Assembly: GCF_014042365.1 (NCBI RefSeq)
Contig: NZ_JACEZS010000021.1
Location: 1-64,000 of the forward strand
Direction: 5' to 3'
From: Rugamonas fusca
GTDB lineage: Bacteria > Pseudomonadota > Gammaproteobacteria > Burkholderiales > Burkholderiaceae_D
DNA length: 64,000 nt
Shown here piece by piece: positions 26,739 through 36,456 of this stretch (position 1 is its first letter; the number at the start of each line of letters is the position of its first letter). Made by a program: the position numbers and the translations under genes. The notes beneath the pieces were generated by a model. The model saw nothing but the letters and a program-made list of their open reading frames with translations, did not search any database and was not told the DNA's origin.

Positions 26739-27365
26739 TCACTGCGCCGCCGGTGGCGCGACCGACGTGACGGTGAACAGGTCCGGGTCGTCCGCATGAT
26801 CGATCAGGATGCGTTTGACACGGTCCTGCCACATGGTGGCGAAGGCGCGCTGGTCGTCTGGCGTGGCGAGCCCGTCGAGGATCTTTCTCAACAGGACACT
26901 CATGCCTGGGTCGGCCGCGACCCGGTGCATGTGCATGCTGAGCCGGACCGCCGCGCCGTTGTCGCCACGTTCGAATACGACCTCGCCATCATCGCCGCTG
27001 TCAAATTGCAGCAAATGCTGGCGCTGGAAATTGCCGCCTATGCCCTTGAAGCCGCCAATGCCTGCCGCACCCGTGATCAGGCCGACGACGCTAGCGATGA
27101 CGCCGCTCACGCCTTCATCCTGCGCCGCCGCAAACCGCACGCGCAGCGCGCCCCGTTCCGGCGTGCCGTCGGGGTACAGTGCGCGCAAGGCACGCCACGT
27201 CATGAGGTAGGCGCCGGCGACCGTCGGGCACGAGTGCCCGGCCAGCCTGACGGCGTCGATATAGCGGTAGGTGATCATGCCATCGGTGCAAGCGCCGAGA
27301 AACTCGGCCAAGCCGTCATGCACGGTGATGGTGGGGGCCTGGTCGAAAAAATCAGGGAAGCGCAT
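26739..27365 (-). CDS. FmdE-like protein
   Basis: 208 residues. The N-terminal half carries RLAGHSCPTVAGAYLMTWRA, the H-x-C-P-(x)3-G metal-site pattern of FmdE domains (named after the formylmethanofuran dehydrogenase operon), followed by a DUF-like body with GVIASVVGLITGAAG. FmdE family members bind zinc through such Cys/His sites; the physiological role in bacteria is unclear. Only 4 bp separate it from the UDG-like gene downstream; the upstream cupin gene is in the same direction 54 bp away. Family call is moderately certain. Confidence 0.65.
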   Translation of the reverse strand: MRFPDFFDQAPTITVHDGLAEFLGACTDGMITYRYIDAVRLAGHSCPTVAGAYLMTWRALRALYPDGTPERGALRVRFAAAQDEGVSGVIASVVGLITGAAGIGGFKGIGGNFQRQHLLQFDSGDDGEVVFERGDNGAAVRLSMHMHRVAADPGMSVLLRKILDGLATPDDQRAFATMWQDRVKRILIDHADDPDLFTVTSVAPPAAQ

Positions 27366-27419
27366 GCTATGTCTGCCTTTCTGGATGGGGCGGCGCGGGC
27401 CGCAAATGGAGAGTGGGCG

Positions 27420-27716
27420 CTACAACTGCCCACTCTCCGCGCCGTGCTTGACCCAAAACACGATGACTGATGTCTTGTCCGTGAATCGCTCCGCATGGTC
27501 GGCGCCAGCCGGGATCACGCACCATTCGCCGGGCCGCACCGGCCGCTCGGCGCCGTCCAGCGTCAGGTAGAGCGTGCCTTCGCTGACGGTCACGTAGTTG
27601 GTGGTCGCATGCGTGTGGAGCGGAGAATTGATGTGTTCTCGGGTGGCAATGGTGACGTCACAGTTTTCGTCGCTGATCTTGCCCAAACCAAGCAGGGCCT
27701 CGGGGATATGCGCCAT
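27420..27716 (-). CDS. Small cupin-domain protein
   Basis: 98 residues from ATG 27716 (MAHIPEALLGLGKISDENC). A single cupin barrel: INSPLHTHATTNYVTVSEGT (metal ligands His-x-His), GERPVRPGEW-like turn and IPAGADHAERFTDKTSVIVF with the third His. Such stand-alone cupins are sensors or small isomerase/oxygenases. No partner can be assigned; FmdE-like and UDG-like genes follow on the same strand. A much longer upstream open frame is not supported by family length. Confidence 0.8.
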   Translation of the reverse strand: MAHIPEALLGLGKISDENCDVTIATREHINSPLHTHATTNYVTVSEGTLYLTLDGAERPVRPGEWCVIPAGADHAERFTDKTSVIVFWVKHGAESGQL

Positions 27717-27825
27717 GAGAAATTCTTTGCCAGTTGTGTGTGGAGGGGGGCATGCACTGCCGGATCGGTCATTGTAAGACAGGTCGATGGCGCCCGAAGC
27801 CTTGCCACTACTGGCCGCATGGCAT

Positions 27826-27901
27826 CTTTGTTTCATCTTCGTTTCACTTTGTTCCGTGTCGGGCGGCTGCAGGTTGCATGGAACATGAAATGAAACAAAA
27901 G
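27826..27901. promoter_or_regulatory. Paired inverted repeat, candidate activator (PrpR-type) binding region for prpE
   Basis: CTTTGTTTCAT (27826-27836) is mirrored by ATGAAACAAAAG (27890-27901), and TTGTTCC (27848-27854) by GGAACA (27880-27885). A further GTTTCAC lies at 27841. The nested dyads sit about 130-205 bp upstream of the sigma-54 promoter at 28030, where enhancer-binding activators normally bind. Assignment to a PrpR-like protein is inference; no prpR gene is in the window. Confidence 0.5.
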
Positions 27902-27949
27902 CAGGATAAAAAGATGTGCGGCTTGCAGGCTGCAAATGACGATGCTTCT

Positions 27950-27962
27950 TATCAATACTATA
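27950..27962 (+). promoter_or_regulatory. Candidate IHF site between enhancer and sigma-54 promoter of prpE
   Basis: TATCAATACTATA approximates the IHF consensus WATCAANNNNTTR (the last triplet is ATA instead of TTR). It lies in an AT-rich stretch 80 bp before the promoter, the usual place for a DNA bend in sigma-54 control regions. Confidence 0.35.
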
Positions 27963-28029
27963 TTCAAGTAATTGATTGGAAAGGCTTATGTTGAAAGCCT
28001 CCCGGTTTGCGATGTCCCGGCTCATCGTT

Positions 28030-28045
28030 TGGCACGGCAATTGCA
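28030..28045 (+). promoter_or_regulatory. Sigma-54 (RpoN) promoter of prpE
   Basis: TGGCACGGCAATTGCA matches the consensus TGGCACG-N4-TTGCA at every fixed position, with GG and GC exactly 12 bases apart (-24/-12). Transcription would start near 28056, 56 bp before the prpE ATG. Confidence 0.85.
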
Positions 28046-28111
28046 CCAGCGGCCATGACAGTTCGGTGCAGCGAGTTGAATGAAACGGCAATGAAAATAC
28101 CTGGAGACGAC

Positions 28112-30007
28112 ATGACCTACGCAGACTTCTACCAAGAATCGATTGATGAACCGGCCAAGTTCTGGGGCCGGGAAGCCCACGCCATCGACTGGCAAACGCC
28201 CTACACACAGGTGCTCGACTACAGCAAGGCGCCGTTCGCGCGCTGGTTTGTCGACGGGCGTACCAATCTGTGCCACAACGCGGTCGACCGCTGGCTGGCA
28301 ACGCAGGGCGAGCAACCGGCGCTGATCGCTATCTCGACCGAGACGCACCAGGAGAAGGTGTACAGCTTCAAGCAACTGCACGCGGAAGTATGCCGCATGG
28401 CGGCGATCCTGGTTGGACTGGGCGTGGGGCAGGGCGACCGCGTGCTGATCTACATGCCGATGATCGCCGAGGCGGCGTTCGCGATGCTGGCCTGCGCCCG
28501 CATTGGCGCGGTTCATTCGGTCGTGTTCGGCGGCTTCGCTTCCCACAGCCTGGCCACGCGGATCGATGACGCGCAGCCCAAACTGGTCATTTCCGCCGAC
28601 GCCGGTTCGCGCGGCGGCAAGCCGGTGCCATACAAGCCCCTGCTCGACGCGGCCATCACGCAGGCTAGCTTCAAGCCGTCCAAGGTGCTGCTGGTCGACC
28701 GCGGCCTGGTGCCGATGACGCTGGTGCCGGAACGCGACGCGGACTACGCCAGCCTGCGCGACCAGTATCTCGACGCCGACGTGCCCGTCACCTGGCTCGA
28801 ATCGAACCAGCCGTCCTACATCCTGTACACCTCCGGCACGACCGGCAAGCCGAAGGGGGTACAGCGCGATGTGGGCGGTTATGCGGTCGCCCTGGCCGCG
28901 TCGATGAAGCATATCTTCTGCGCCAAGCCGGGTGAAGCGTTCTTCTCGACCTCGGACATCGGCTGGGTGGTCGGGCATTCCTACATCGTGTACGGCCCCC
29001 TGATCGCGGGCATGGCCACCATCATGTACGAAGGTTTGCCGACGTCGCCCGACGGCGGCATCTGGTGGAGCATCGTCGAAAAATACCGCGTCACCCGCAT
29101 GTTCTCGGCCCCCACGGCGGTGCGCGTACTGAAGAAGCAGCCTGCGGAATTGATGACGAAATACGATCTGTCCTCGCTCAAGGCCTTGTACCTGGCCGGC
29201 GAGCCGCTCGACGAGACCACGTCGAACTGGATCGCGACCGCACTCGGGGTGCCAGTGATCGACAACTACTGGCAGACCGAGACGGGCTGGCCTATCCTGT
29301 CCATCGCCAAGGGCATAGAAGACCAGCCGACCAAACTGGGCAGTCCCGGCCTGCCCGTGTTCGGCTACAAGGTCAAGGTCCAGAACGAGGCCACTGGCGA
29401 AGACTGCGGCGCCAACGAGAAAGGCGTGGTCGTCATCGAGGGGCCGTTGCCGCCGGGCTGCCTGCAGACCGTGTATGGCGACGACCAGCGCTTCCTGTCC
29501 ACCTACTGGAACCGGATCAACGGCAAGCACGTCTACTCGACCTTTGACTGGGGCATTCGTGATGCGCAAGGCTACTACTTCATTCTCGGGCGTACCGATG
29601 ACGTGATCAACGTCGCCGGCCACCGCCTGGGCACGCGCGAGATCGAAGAGAGCATTTCGTCCCACCCCAACGTGTCCGAGGTCGCGGTGGTCGGGGTTGA
29701 AAATCAGCTCAAGGGCCAGGTGGCGGTGGCTTTCGTGGTGCTCAAGCATCCCGACGCGGCCGCCGGCGCCGATGCCGGCGCGGCATTGGAAAAGGAAATC
29801 ATGGGCGTGGTCGACCAGCAGCTTGGCGCCGTCGCCCGGCCGGCGCGCGTGGTGTTCATCCACGCCTTGCCCAAGACCCGCTCCGGCAAGCTGTTGCGCC
29901 GTTCGATACAGGCGGTGTGCGAAGGGCGTGACCCGGGCGACCTGACCACCATCGAAGATCCCAGCTCGCTGGCCCAGATCAAGACTGCATTGTCGGCTGC
30001 GAAATAG
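28112..30007 (+). CDS. prpE: Propionyl-CoA synthetase
   Basis: 631 residues from ATG 28112, which has CTGGAGAC upstream and begins MTYADFYQESIDEPAKFW, as PrpE/acyl-CoA synthetases do. Motifs: YILYTSGTTGKPKGVQRDVG (A3), DNYWQTETGWP (A5), FILGRTDDVINVAGHRLGTR (A8) and the catalytic, acetylation-prone Lys in PKTRSGKLLRRSIQ. It activates propionate to propionyl-CoA via propionyl-AMP. No prpB, prpC, prpD or acnD is adjacent, so the methylcitrate genes must be elsewhere. A sigma-54 promoter lies 67-82 bp upstream of the start, fitting the RpoN/PrpR control known for propionate genes. Converges on the FtsZ paralogue 37 bp away. Confidence 0.95.
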   Translation: MTYADFYQESIDEPAKFWGREAHAIDWQTPYTQVLDYSKAPFARWFVDGRTNLCHNAVDRWLATQGEQPALIAISTETHQEKVYSFKQLHAEVCRMAAILVGLGVGQGDRVLIYMPMIAEAAFAMLACARIGAVHSVVFGGFASHSLATRIDDAQPKLVISADAGSRGGKPVPYKPLLDAAITQASFKPSKVLLVDRGLVPMTLVPERDADYASLRDQYLDADVPVTWLESNQPSYILYTSGTTGKPKGVQRDVGGYAVALAASMKHIFCAKPGEAFFSTSDIGWVVGHSYIVYGPLIAGMATIMYEGLPTSPDGGIWWSIVEKYRVTRMFSAPTAVRVLKKQPAELMTKYDLSSLKALYLAGEPLDETTSNWIATALGVPVIDNYWQTETGWPILSIAKGIEDQPTKLGSPGLPVFGYKVKVQNEATGEDCGANEKGVVVIEGPLPPGCLQTVYGDDQRFLSTYWNRINGKHVYSTFDWGIRDAQGYYFILGRTDDVINVAGHRLGTREIEESISSHPNVSEVAVVGVENQLKGQVAVAFVVLKHPDAAAGADAGAALEKEIMGVVDQQLGAVARPARVVFIHALPKTRSGKLLRRSIQAVCEGRDPGDLTTIEDPSSLAQIKTALSAAK

Positions 30008-30044
30008 GTACCCAGGGGGAGGGCGGCGCCAGCCGGGCAATGGT

Positions 30045-31139
30045 CTAGGGGGCGGTCTGGCGCAGCACTGCCGGTGAAGGCGGCTCCCGCAGCACGGCGC
30101 CGCGAACCTGGTGCGGCGCGCCTGGCCCTGGATGCCCGCCCGGTGCCAGGCGCGACATCGACATTCGCCGGGGGCCGCCAGCCAGGTCGCCGGGCCGGCT
30201 CAAGCCGGTGGCGACCACGGTGACCCGCATGGCATCACCCAGCGCATCGTCGAAGACGGCGCCGAATTTGATCATGGCGTCGTCGCTGACCTGCGCGCAG
30301 ATCACATTCATCACCTGCTTGGTTTCGCGCAGTTTCAGGGTCTCTTCGGATGCGGTGATGTTGACCAGCAGCCCGCGCGCGGCGTGCAGGTTGGAGCCAT
30401 CGAGCAGCGGGCAGGAGATCGCCTCTTCGGCCGCCTTGATGGCACGGTCTTCCCCGGCGTGTTGGGCTGAACCCATCATCGCTATCCCGGACAGGCGCAT
30501 GACCGTGCGGACGTCTTCGAAGTCGACGTTGATCATGCCCGGCACGGTGATGATTTCGGCGATACCGGCGACCGCCTTGCTCAACACATCGTCGGCGGCA
30601 GCGAAGGCCTGCCGTTGCGTGACATCGCCGCCCAACACTTCCTCGAGGCGGCCATTGAGCACGATGACGAGCGAGTCCACGCATTTCGCCAGCAAGGCGA
30701 TACCTTCTTCGGCCACCCGCATGCGCCGCGGGCCTTCGAATTCGAAGGGCTTCGATACGACGCCAACGGTCAGGATGCCCATCTCGCGGGCCACTTCGGC
30801 GACCACGGGCGCGGCGCCGGTGCCGGTGCCGCCACCCATGCCGGCGGTGAGGAACAGCATGTGCGCGCCCTTGATCGCGTCGGCGATGGCGGTGCGTTCG
30901 CGCAGGGCCTTTTCGCGGCCGACGACCGGGTCGCTGCCGGCGCCCAGGCCGCCCTCGCCGAGCTGGATCCGCTTTTCGACGCGGGTATGCGATAGCGCCT
31001 GCGCGTCCGTATTGGCGCAGATGAATTCGAAGGTGGACAGGCCGGAGGCGGCCATGTGGTTGACAGCGTTGCCGCCGGCGCCACCAATGCCGATGACTTT
31101 GATGACGGTGGCCGCTTGGGTATTTTTCAGGTCTAGCAA
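30045..31139 (-). CDS. ftsZ: FtsZ paralogue outside a division cluster
   Basis: 364 residues. Translation starts at TTG 31139 with AAGGAG six bases upstream. It has a complete tubulin-like GTPase core: VIKVIGIGGAGGNAVNHM, ICANTDAQALS, the tubulin signature AGMGGGTGTGAAPVV, PFEFEGPRRMRVAEEG and the T7 synergy loop NVDFEDVRTVM with both catalytic Asp residues. The core ends near MRVTVVATGL. A short basic, Pro-rich linker of about 45 residues follows, and the C-terminus SPAVLRQTAP only loosely resembles the conserved tail IPAFLRKQAD that binds FtsA and ZipA. There is no ftsA, ftsQ or mur gene nearby, so this is very likely a second FtsZ rather than the housekeeping one. Role unknown. Confidence 0.92.
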   Translation of the reverse strand: MLDLKNTQAATVIKVIGIGGAGGNAVNHMAASGLSTFEFICANTDAQALSHTRVEKRIQLGEGGLGAGSDPVVGREKALRERTAIADAIKGAHMLFLTAGMGGGTGTGAAPVVAEVAREMGILTVGVVSKPFEFEGPRRMRVAEEGIALLAKCVDSLVIVLNGRLEEVLGGDVTQRQAFAAADDVLSKAVAGIAEIITVPGMINVDFEDVRTVMRLSGIAMMGSAQHAGEDRAIKAAEEAISCPLLDGSNLHAARGLLVNITASEETLKLRETKQVMNVICAQVSDDAMIKFGAVFDDALGDAMRVTVVATGLSRPGDLAGGPRRMSMSRLAPGGHPGPGAPHQVRGAVLREPPSPAVLRQTAP

Positions 31140-31401
31140 AAGAGACTCCTTTTGATGGGATTGCGCCTGGCCAGCCGGGCCGTCCGGCGATGCGCCGGGT
31201 TGCCTCTACGCATACGCTAACGGCGCGCAACAGCAGGGGACGCGACGCTCCCCTGGCGCGCGCAAACAGTGCTGGCCAATGCCGAGTCCTCTAGCCTACT
31301 TGCTGAGGCGCGCACGATACAGGCTTAAATCGTTTCAATGAAAACCATTTGTAATACTGCGTGCAATTGCGGCGAAAGGTGGCGCTCGCCTCAGATGGCT
31401 G

Positions 31402-32598
31402 TCAGAGGGACGTAAGCAGCAACCAGCCGATCAGCGCCGATACCACCAGGAACGGGAAGGAGTAGAGGTGAAAGCGCAGCCACAAATGGCGCTCTGGCGT
31501 CATGCGCAGCGCGATGATGTTGGCCAGCGAGCCAATCGCGAGTCCGAACCCGCCCGCATTGACCCCGTAGGCGAGCACCTTGTAAGCGGTGGAGTATTGC
31601 ACCAGCATGATAGTCGCCGGAACGTTGCTGATGACCTGGGAGCCAAGCAGGGCGGCCAGATACAGCTGCAGTTGCGTGAATTGGGGAATGCCTTCGACCC
31701 AGGCCTGAACGAACGCCAACCGGGAAAGCAGGTGGATGTCGACAAACATGAGGATGAAAACCAGGATCAGGCACCAGTCGACCTTTGCGACGATCTCCCG
31801 GCAGAACAGCAGGACCGCGACGCCCACGCCAACCAGTCCCCACCCAGGATGACCCAGTTCAACCGTGGCCAGGAACGCGGCATAGAGCAGCGCGCACGTC
31901 CTGAGCAGCGCCACGCTGTAGGACGTGGCGTCGTCCTTCAACTCGGTGTGGATGGCTTGTTTCGGGAAGCATAACCAGGTCGCCAGCAACAGGAGCGCGA
32001 AGATCGCCAGCGCGAGCGGCACCATTTGCCAGGTGAAGTCGGCGAAGGATAAATGCGAGCGTTGCCATAACAGGATGTTCTGCGGGTTGCCTATCGGGGT
32101 CAGTAATGAGCCGGCATTGACGGCCAATGCTTCAAAGATGACCAGCCGGCCTATCGGCAAGTTGCTGATGCCGGTCAGGCCGACGGTCAGCGGAACGACG
32201 ATAAACAGCGCGATGTCGTTGGTGAGCACGGTGGACAAAACGGTCGACGCGGTGACCAGAAATAGCGCCAGCGCCCGTTCCTGCCGCAGCCGGTTGATGA
32301 TGACCCGCCCCAGGTGTTCCAGGTAGCCGCTCGCCTCGATGCCCGTGGTCAGCAATAGCATCCCGGCCAGCGTCGCGATGGTGTGCCAGTCGATCCAGAT
32401 GAGATATTCCTGGACTGGATGAGGCGACAGGAAGGACAGGGCGATGGCGACGATCAGCAGCAGGTGCATCAATCGGTCGCGAAGAAATGGTTTGCTGATC
32501 TGGCTGAGGAAAGACGGTGTGGTGACGGGTTTGGTCATCTCGGGCATGGGGAGTTTCTGGCGTGGACAAGGCGCGCTGTCGGCACGCACTTGATTCAT
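31402..32598 (-). CDS. SLC13/ArsB-type anion permease
   Basis: About 398 residues with 10-12 hydrophobic segments. The repeated signature of the ion-transporter superfamily is visible: VLTNDIALFIVVPLT with FEALAVNAGSLLTPIGNPQN, and in the second half SNVPATIMLV with GGFGLAIGSLANIIAL. These hairpin/NPQN motifs form the anion and cation sites in SLC13, ArsB and YbiR-like permeases. The substrate could be a dicarboxylate, sulfate or arsenite-type oxyanion; no arsR or arsC is present. The start is uncertain: ATG 32598 or ATG 32547, neither with a clear Shine-Dalgarno sequence. Divergent from the bkd operon. Confidence 0.85.
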   Translation of the reverse strand: MNQVRADSAPCPRQKLPMPEMTKPVTTPSFLSQISKPFLRDRLMHLLLIVAIALSFLSPHPVQEYLIWIDWHTIATLAGMLLLTTGIEASGYLEHLGRVIINRLRQERALALFLVTASTVLSTVLTNDIALFIVVPLTVGLTGISNLPIGRLVIFEALAVNAGSLLTPIGNPQNILLWQRSHLSFADFTWQMVPLALAIFALLLLATWLCFPKQAIHTELKDDATSYSVALLRTCALLYAAFLATVELGHPGWGLVGVGVAVLLFCREIVAKVDWCLILVFILMFVDIHLLSRLAFVQAWVEGIPQFTQLQLYLAALLGSQVISNVPATIMLVQYSTAYKVLAYGVNAGGFGLAIGSLANIIALRMTPERHLWLRFHLYSFPFLVVSALIGWLLLTSL

Positions 32599-32691
32599 GA
32601 TAACAGACCGTGGTGAGGGGCCAGGCACTGGCGCGACTTTCGCGCTCCGCTTGCCATGACACATGTTTTTTTCCCTCGCGGCCCTTTTTGA

Positions 32692-34092
<1,401 letters not shown>

Positions 34093-34093
34093 G

Positions 34094-35125
34094 ATGGCGG
34101 AAAACACAGTAAAAACACCCATGACCATGATCCAGGCCCTGCGTTCGGCGATGGACGTGATGCTGGAGAAGGATGAACAAGTCGTGGTCTTCGGCCAGGA
34201 CGTGGGCTACTTTGGCGGCGTGTTCCGCTGCACCGAAGGCCTGCAAAAGAAATACGGAACATCGCGCGTGTTCGATACGCCGATTTCCGAAGGCGGCATC
34301 GTCGGTGTGGCCATCGGCATGGGCGCGTATGGCCTGCGCCCGTGCATCGAGATCCAGTTCGCCGACTACATCTATCCGGCCTATGACCAGATCGTGTCCG
34401 AGGCGGCGCGGCTGCGCTTCCGTTCGGCGGGCGACTTCACCGCGCCCATCACGATCCGCACGCCATGCGGCGGCGGCATCTACGGCGGCCAGACCCACAG
34501 CCAGAGCCCGGAGGCCGTGTTTGCCCACGTCTGCGGCTTGCGCACGGTGATGCCGTCGAATCCCTACGACGCCAAGGGCTTGCTGATTTCCTCGATCGAG
34601 AATGACGATCCGGTGATCTTCCTGGAACCGAAGCGCCTGTACAACGGGCCGTTCGACGGCCACCACGACAAGCCGGTGGTGCCCTGGTCGCAGAATCCGC
34701 TGGGCGAAGTGCCCGAGGGTTATTACACCGTCCCGCTGGACAAGGCGGCCATTTTCCGGCCCGGCAAGCAGCTCACCGTGCTCGCCTACGGCACCATGGT
34801 GTGGGTGTCCGAGGCGGCTGCGCGCGAGACCGGCATCGACGCCGAGATCATCGACTTGCGCAGCCTGTGGCCATTGGACCTGGCGACCATCGTCGAGTCG
34901 GTCAAGAAAACGGGACGCTGCGTGGTGGTGCATGAGGCCACCCGCACCTGCGGCTTCGGCGCCGAACTGGTGTCGCTGGTGCAGGAGCATTGCTTCTACC
35001 ATCTGGAAGCGCCGATCGAACGTGTGACGGGTTGGGATACGCCTTACCCGCACGCGCAGGAATGGGCGTATTTCCCTGGGCCGGCGCGGGTTGGCGCGGC
35101 GTTCAAACGTGCGGTGGAGGCATAA
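34094..35125 (+). CDS. bkdA2: Branched-chain 2-oxoacid dehydrogenase E1 component, beta subunit
   Basis: 343 residues. The ATG is one base after the alpha-subunit stop, so translation is coupled. Transketolase-like pyrimidine-binding domain (MTMIQALRSAMDVMLEKDE, GQDVGYFGGVF, RVFDTPISEGGIVGVAIGMG) and C-terminal transketolase domain (VVVHEATRTCGFGAELVS, RVTGWDTPYPHA). It supplies the Glu of ISEGG that activates the thiamine ring. Forms an alpha2-beta2 E1 with the upstream subunit. Confidence 0.95.
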   Translation: MAENTVKTPMTMIQALRSAMDVMLEKDEQVVVFGQDVGYFGGVFRCTEGLQKKYGTSRVFDTPISEGGIVGVAIGMGAYGLRPCIEIQFADYIYPAYDQIVSEAARLRFRSAGDFTAPITIRTPCGGGIYGGQTHSQSPEAVFAHVCGLRTVMPSNPYDAKGLLISSIENDDPVIFLEPKRLYNGPFDGHHDKPVVPWSQNPLGEVPEGYYTVPLDKAAIFRPGKQLTVLAYGTMVWVSEAAARETGIDAEIIDLRSLWPLDLATIVESVKKTGRCVVVHEATRTCGFGAELVSLVQEHCFYHLEAPIERVTGWDTPYPHAQEWAYFPGPARVGAAFKRAVEA

Positions 35126-35127
35126 AG

Positions 35128-36453
35128 ATGGGTATTCATGTCATCAAGATGCCGGACATCGGCGAGGGCATTGCGGAAGTTGAACTGGTCATGTGGCATG
35201 TCAAGGTGGGCGACGCCGTCACCGAGGACATGATCCTGGCCGACGTCATGACCGACAAGGCCACCATTGAAATTCCATCGCCGGTCCACGGCACCGTGGC
35301 CATGCTCGGCGGCGCGGCGGGGCAGGTGATGGCCGTGGGCGCGGACCTGATCCACATTGAAGTGGAGGGCGCCGGTAACCTGAAACCGCAATCGGGTGCG
35401 GCTGCTCCTGCGGCCCAGGTGGCGCCGGTTTCGGCACCGGCCCCGGTTCCTGCGCCGCAGCAGCAAGCTCCCGCCGTGGCGCCAGCTGCTGCCAAGCCTG
35501 CGGCGCTGCCTGCCGCCGGCGCGCCAGCCGCGCATGCGCATGCGTCCGCACCCGCGCGCGTCGCGCGCGCGGCGGGCGAACGTCCGCTGGCGTCGCCCGC
35601 CGTGCGCAAGCGCGCATGGGACATGGGCGTTGAACTGCAGTTCGTGCATGGCAGCGGCCCGGCCGGCCGTATTCTGGACACGGACCTGGACGCCTACGTC
35701 GCGCGCGGCACGCAGGGCGCGACCGCCACCGCGCCTGGCGGCTACCGCGAAATCCATACCGAGCAGACCATCCCGCTGATCGGCCTGCGCCGCAAGATCG
35801 CGCAGAAGATGCAGGAGGCCAAGCGCCGCATCCCGCACTTTTCGTACGTCGAGGAGATCGACGTCACGGAGCTGGAAAGCCTGCGGGTGCGCATGAACGA
35901 GCAGTGGGGCAAGGAGCGCGGCAAGCTGACCGTGCTGCCGCTGCTGGCGCGCGCGCTGGTGGTCGCGCTGCGCCAGTTCCCGCAGATGAACGCGCGCTTC
36001 GATGACGACGCCGGCTTCGTCACGCAATACGGCGCCGTCCATCTGGGCGTCGCTACCCAGACCGACAGCGGCCTGCTGGTGTCGGTGATGCGCCACGCCG
36101 AGGCACGCGACCTGTGGTCGTGCGCCGCCGAGATCGGGCGCCTGGCCGATGCCGCGCGCACGGGCAAGGCCACGCGCGAGGAATTGTCCGGGTCGACCAT
36201 CACCATTACCAGCCTGGGCGCGCTGGGCGGCATCGTCACCACGCCGGTGATCAACCATCCTGAAGTGGCCATCATCGGCGTCAACAAGATCGCCGAGCGG
36301 CCCGTGGTGCGCAATGGTGGGCTGGTGATCCGCAAGATGATGAACCTGTCGTCCTCGTTCGACCATCGCGTGATCGACGGCATGCATGCGGCCCAGTTCG
36401 TGCAAGCTATCCGCGCCTTGCTGGAATGCCCAGCCATGCTCTTTGTGGAGTAA
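35128..36453 (+). CDS. bkdB: Dihydrolipoyl acyltransferase (E2) of the branched-chain 2-oxoacid dehydrogenase
   Basis: 441 residues; starts 2 bp after the E1 beta stop. One lipoyl domain with the lipoylated Lys44 in VMTDKATIEIPSP, an Ala/Pro-rich hinge (about 90-140), a peripheral subunit-binding domain (LASPAVRKRAWDMGVEL ... GPAGRILDTDLDAYV, about 158-200) and a catalytic acyltransferase domain ending in SSFDHRVIDGMHAAQF with the active-site His and Asp-Gly. It transfers the branched acyl group to CoA and is the structural core of the complex. Confidence 0.95.
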   Translation: MGIHVIKMPDIGEGIAEVELVMWHVKVGDAVTEDMILADVMTDKATIEIPSPVHGTVAMLGGAAGQVMAVGADLIHIEVEGAGNLKPQSGAAAPAAQVAPVSAPAPVPAPQQQAPAVAPAAAKPAALPAAGAPAAHAHASAPARVARAAGERPLASPAVRKRAWDMGVELQFVHGSGPAGRILDTDLDAYVARGTQGATATAPGGYREIHTEQTIPLIGLRRKIAQKMQEAKRRIPHFSYVEEIDVTELESLRVRMNEQWGKERGKLTVLPLLARALVVALRQFPQMNARFDDDAGFVTQYGAVHLGVATQTDSGLLVSVMRHAEARDLWSCAAEIGRLADAARTGKATREELSGSTITITSLGALGGIVTTPVINHPEVAIIGVNKIAERPVVRNGGLVIRKMMNLSSSFDHRVIDGMHAAQFVQAIRALLECPAMLFVE

Positions 36454-36456
36454 TCG

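Noticed and set aside
28022-30040. Long minus-strand open frame opposite prpE
   Set aside because: Shadow of prpE; it would also cover the sigma-54 promoter region without any family signature.
32629-32644. Sigma-54-like sequence TGGCGCGACTTTCGCG before the bkd operon
   Set aside because: GG and GC are 12 bp apart, but the -12 element is TCGC instead of TTGC and the -24 element is also off consensus. No enhancer-like dyads are visible upstream.
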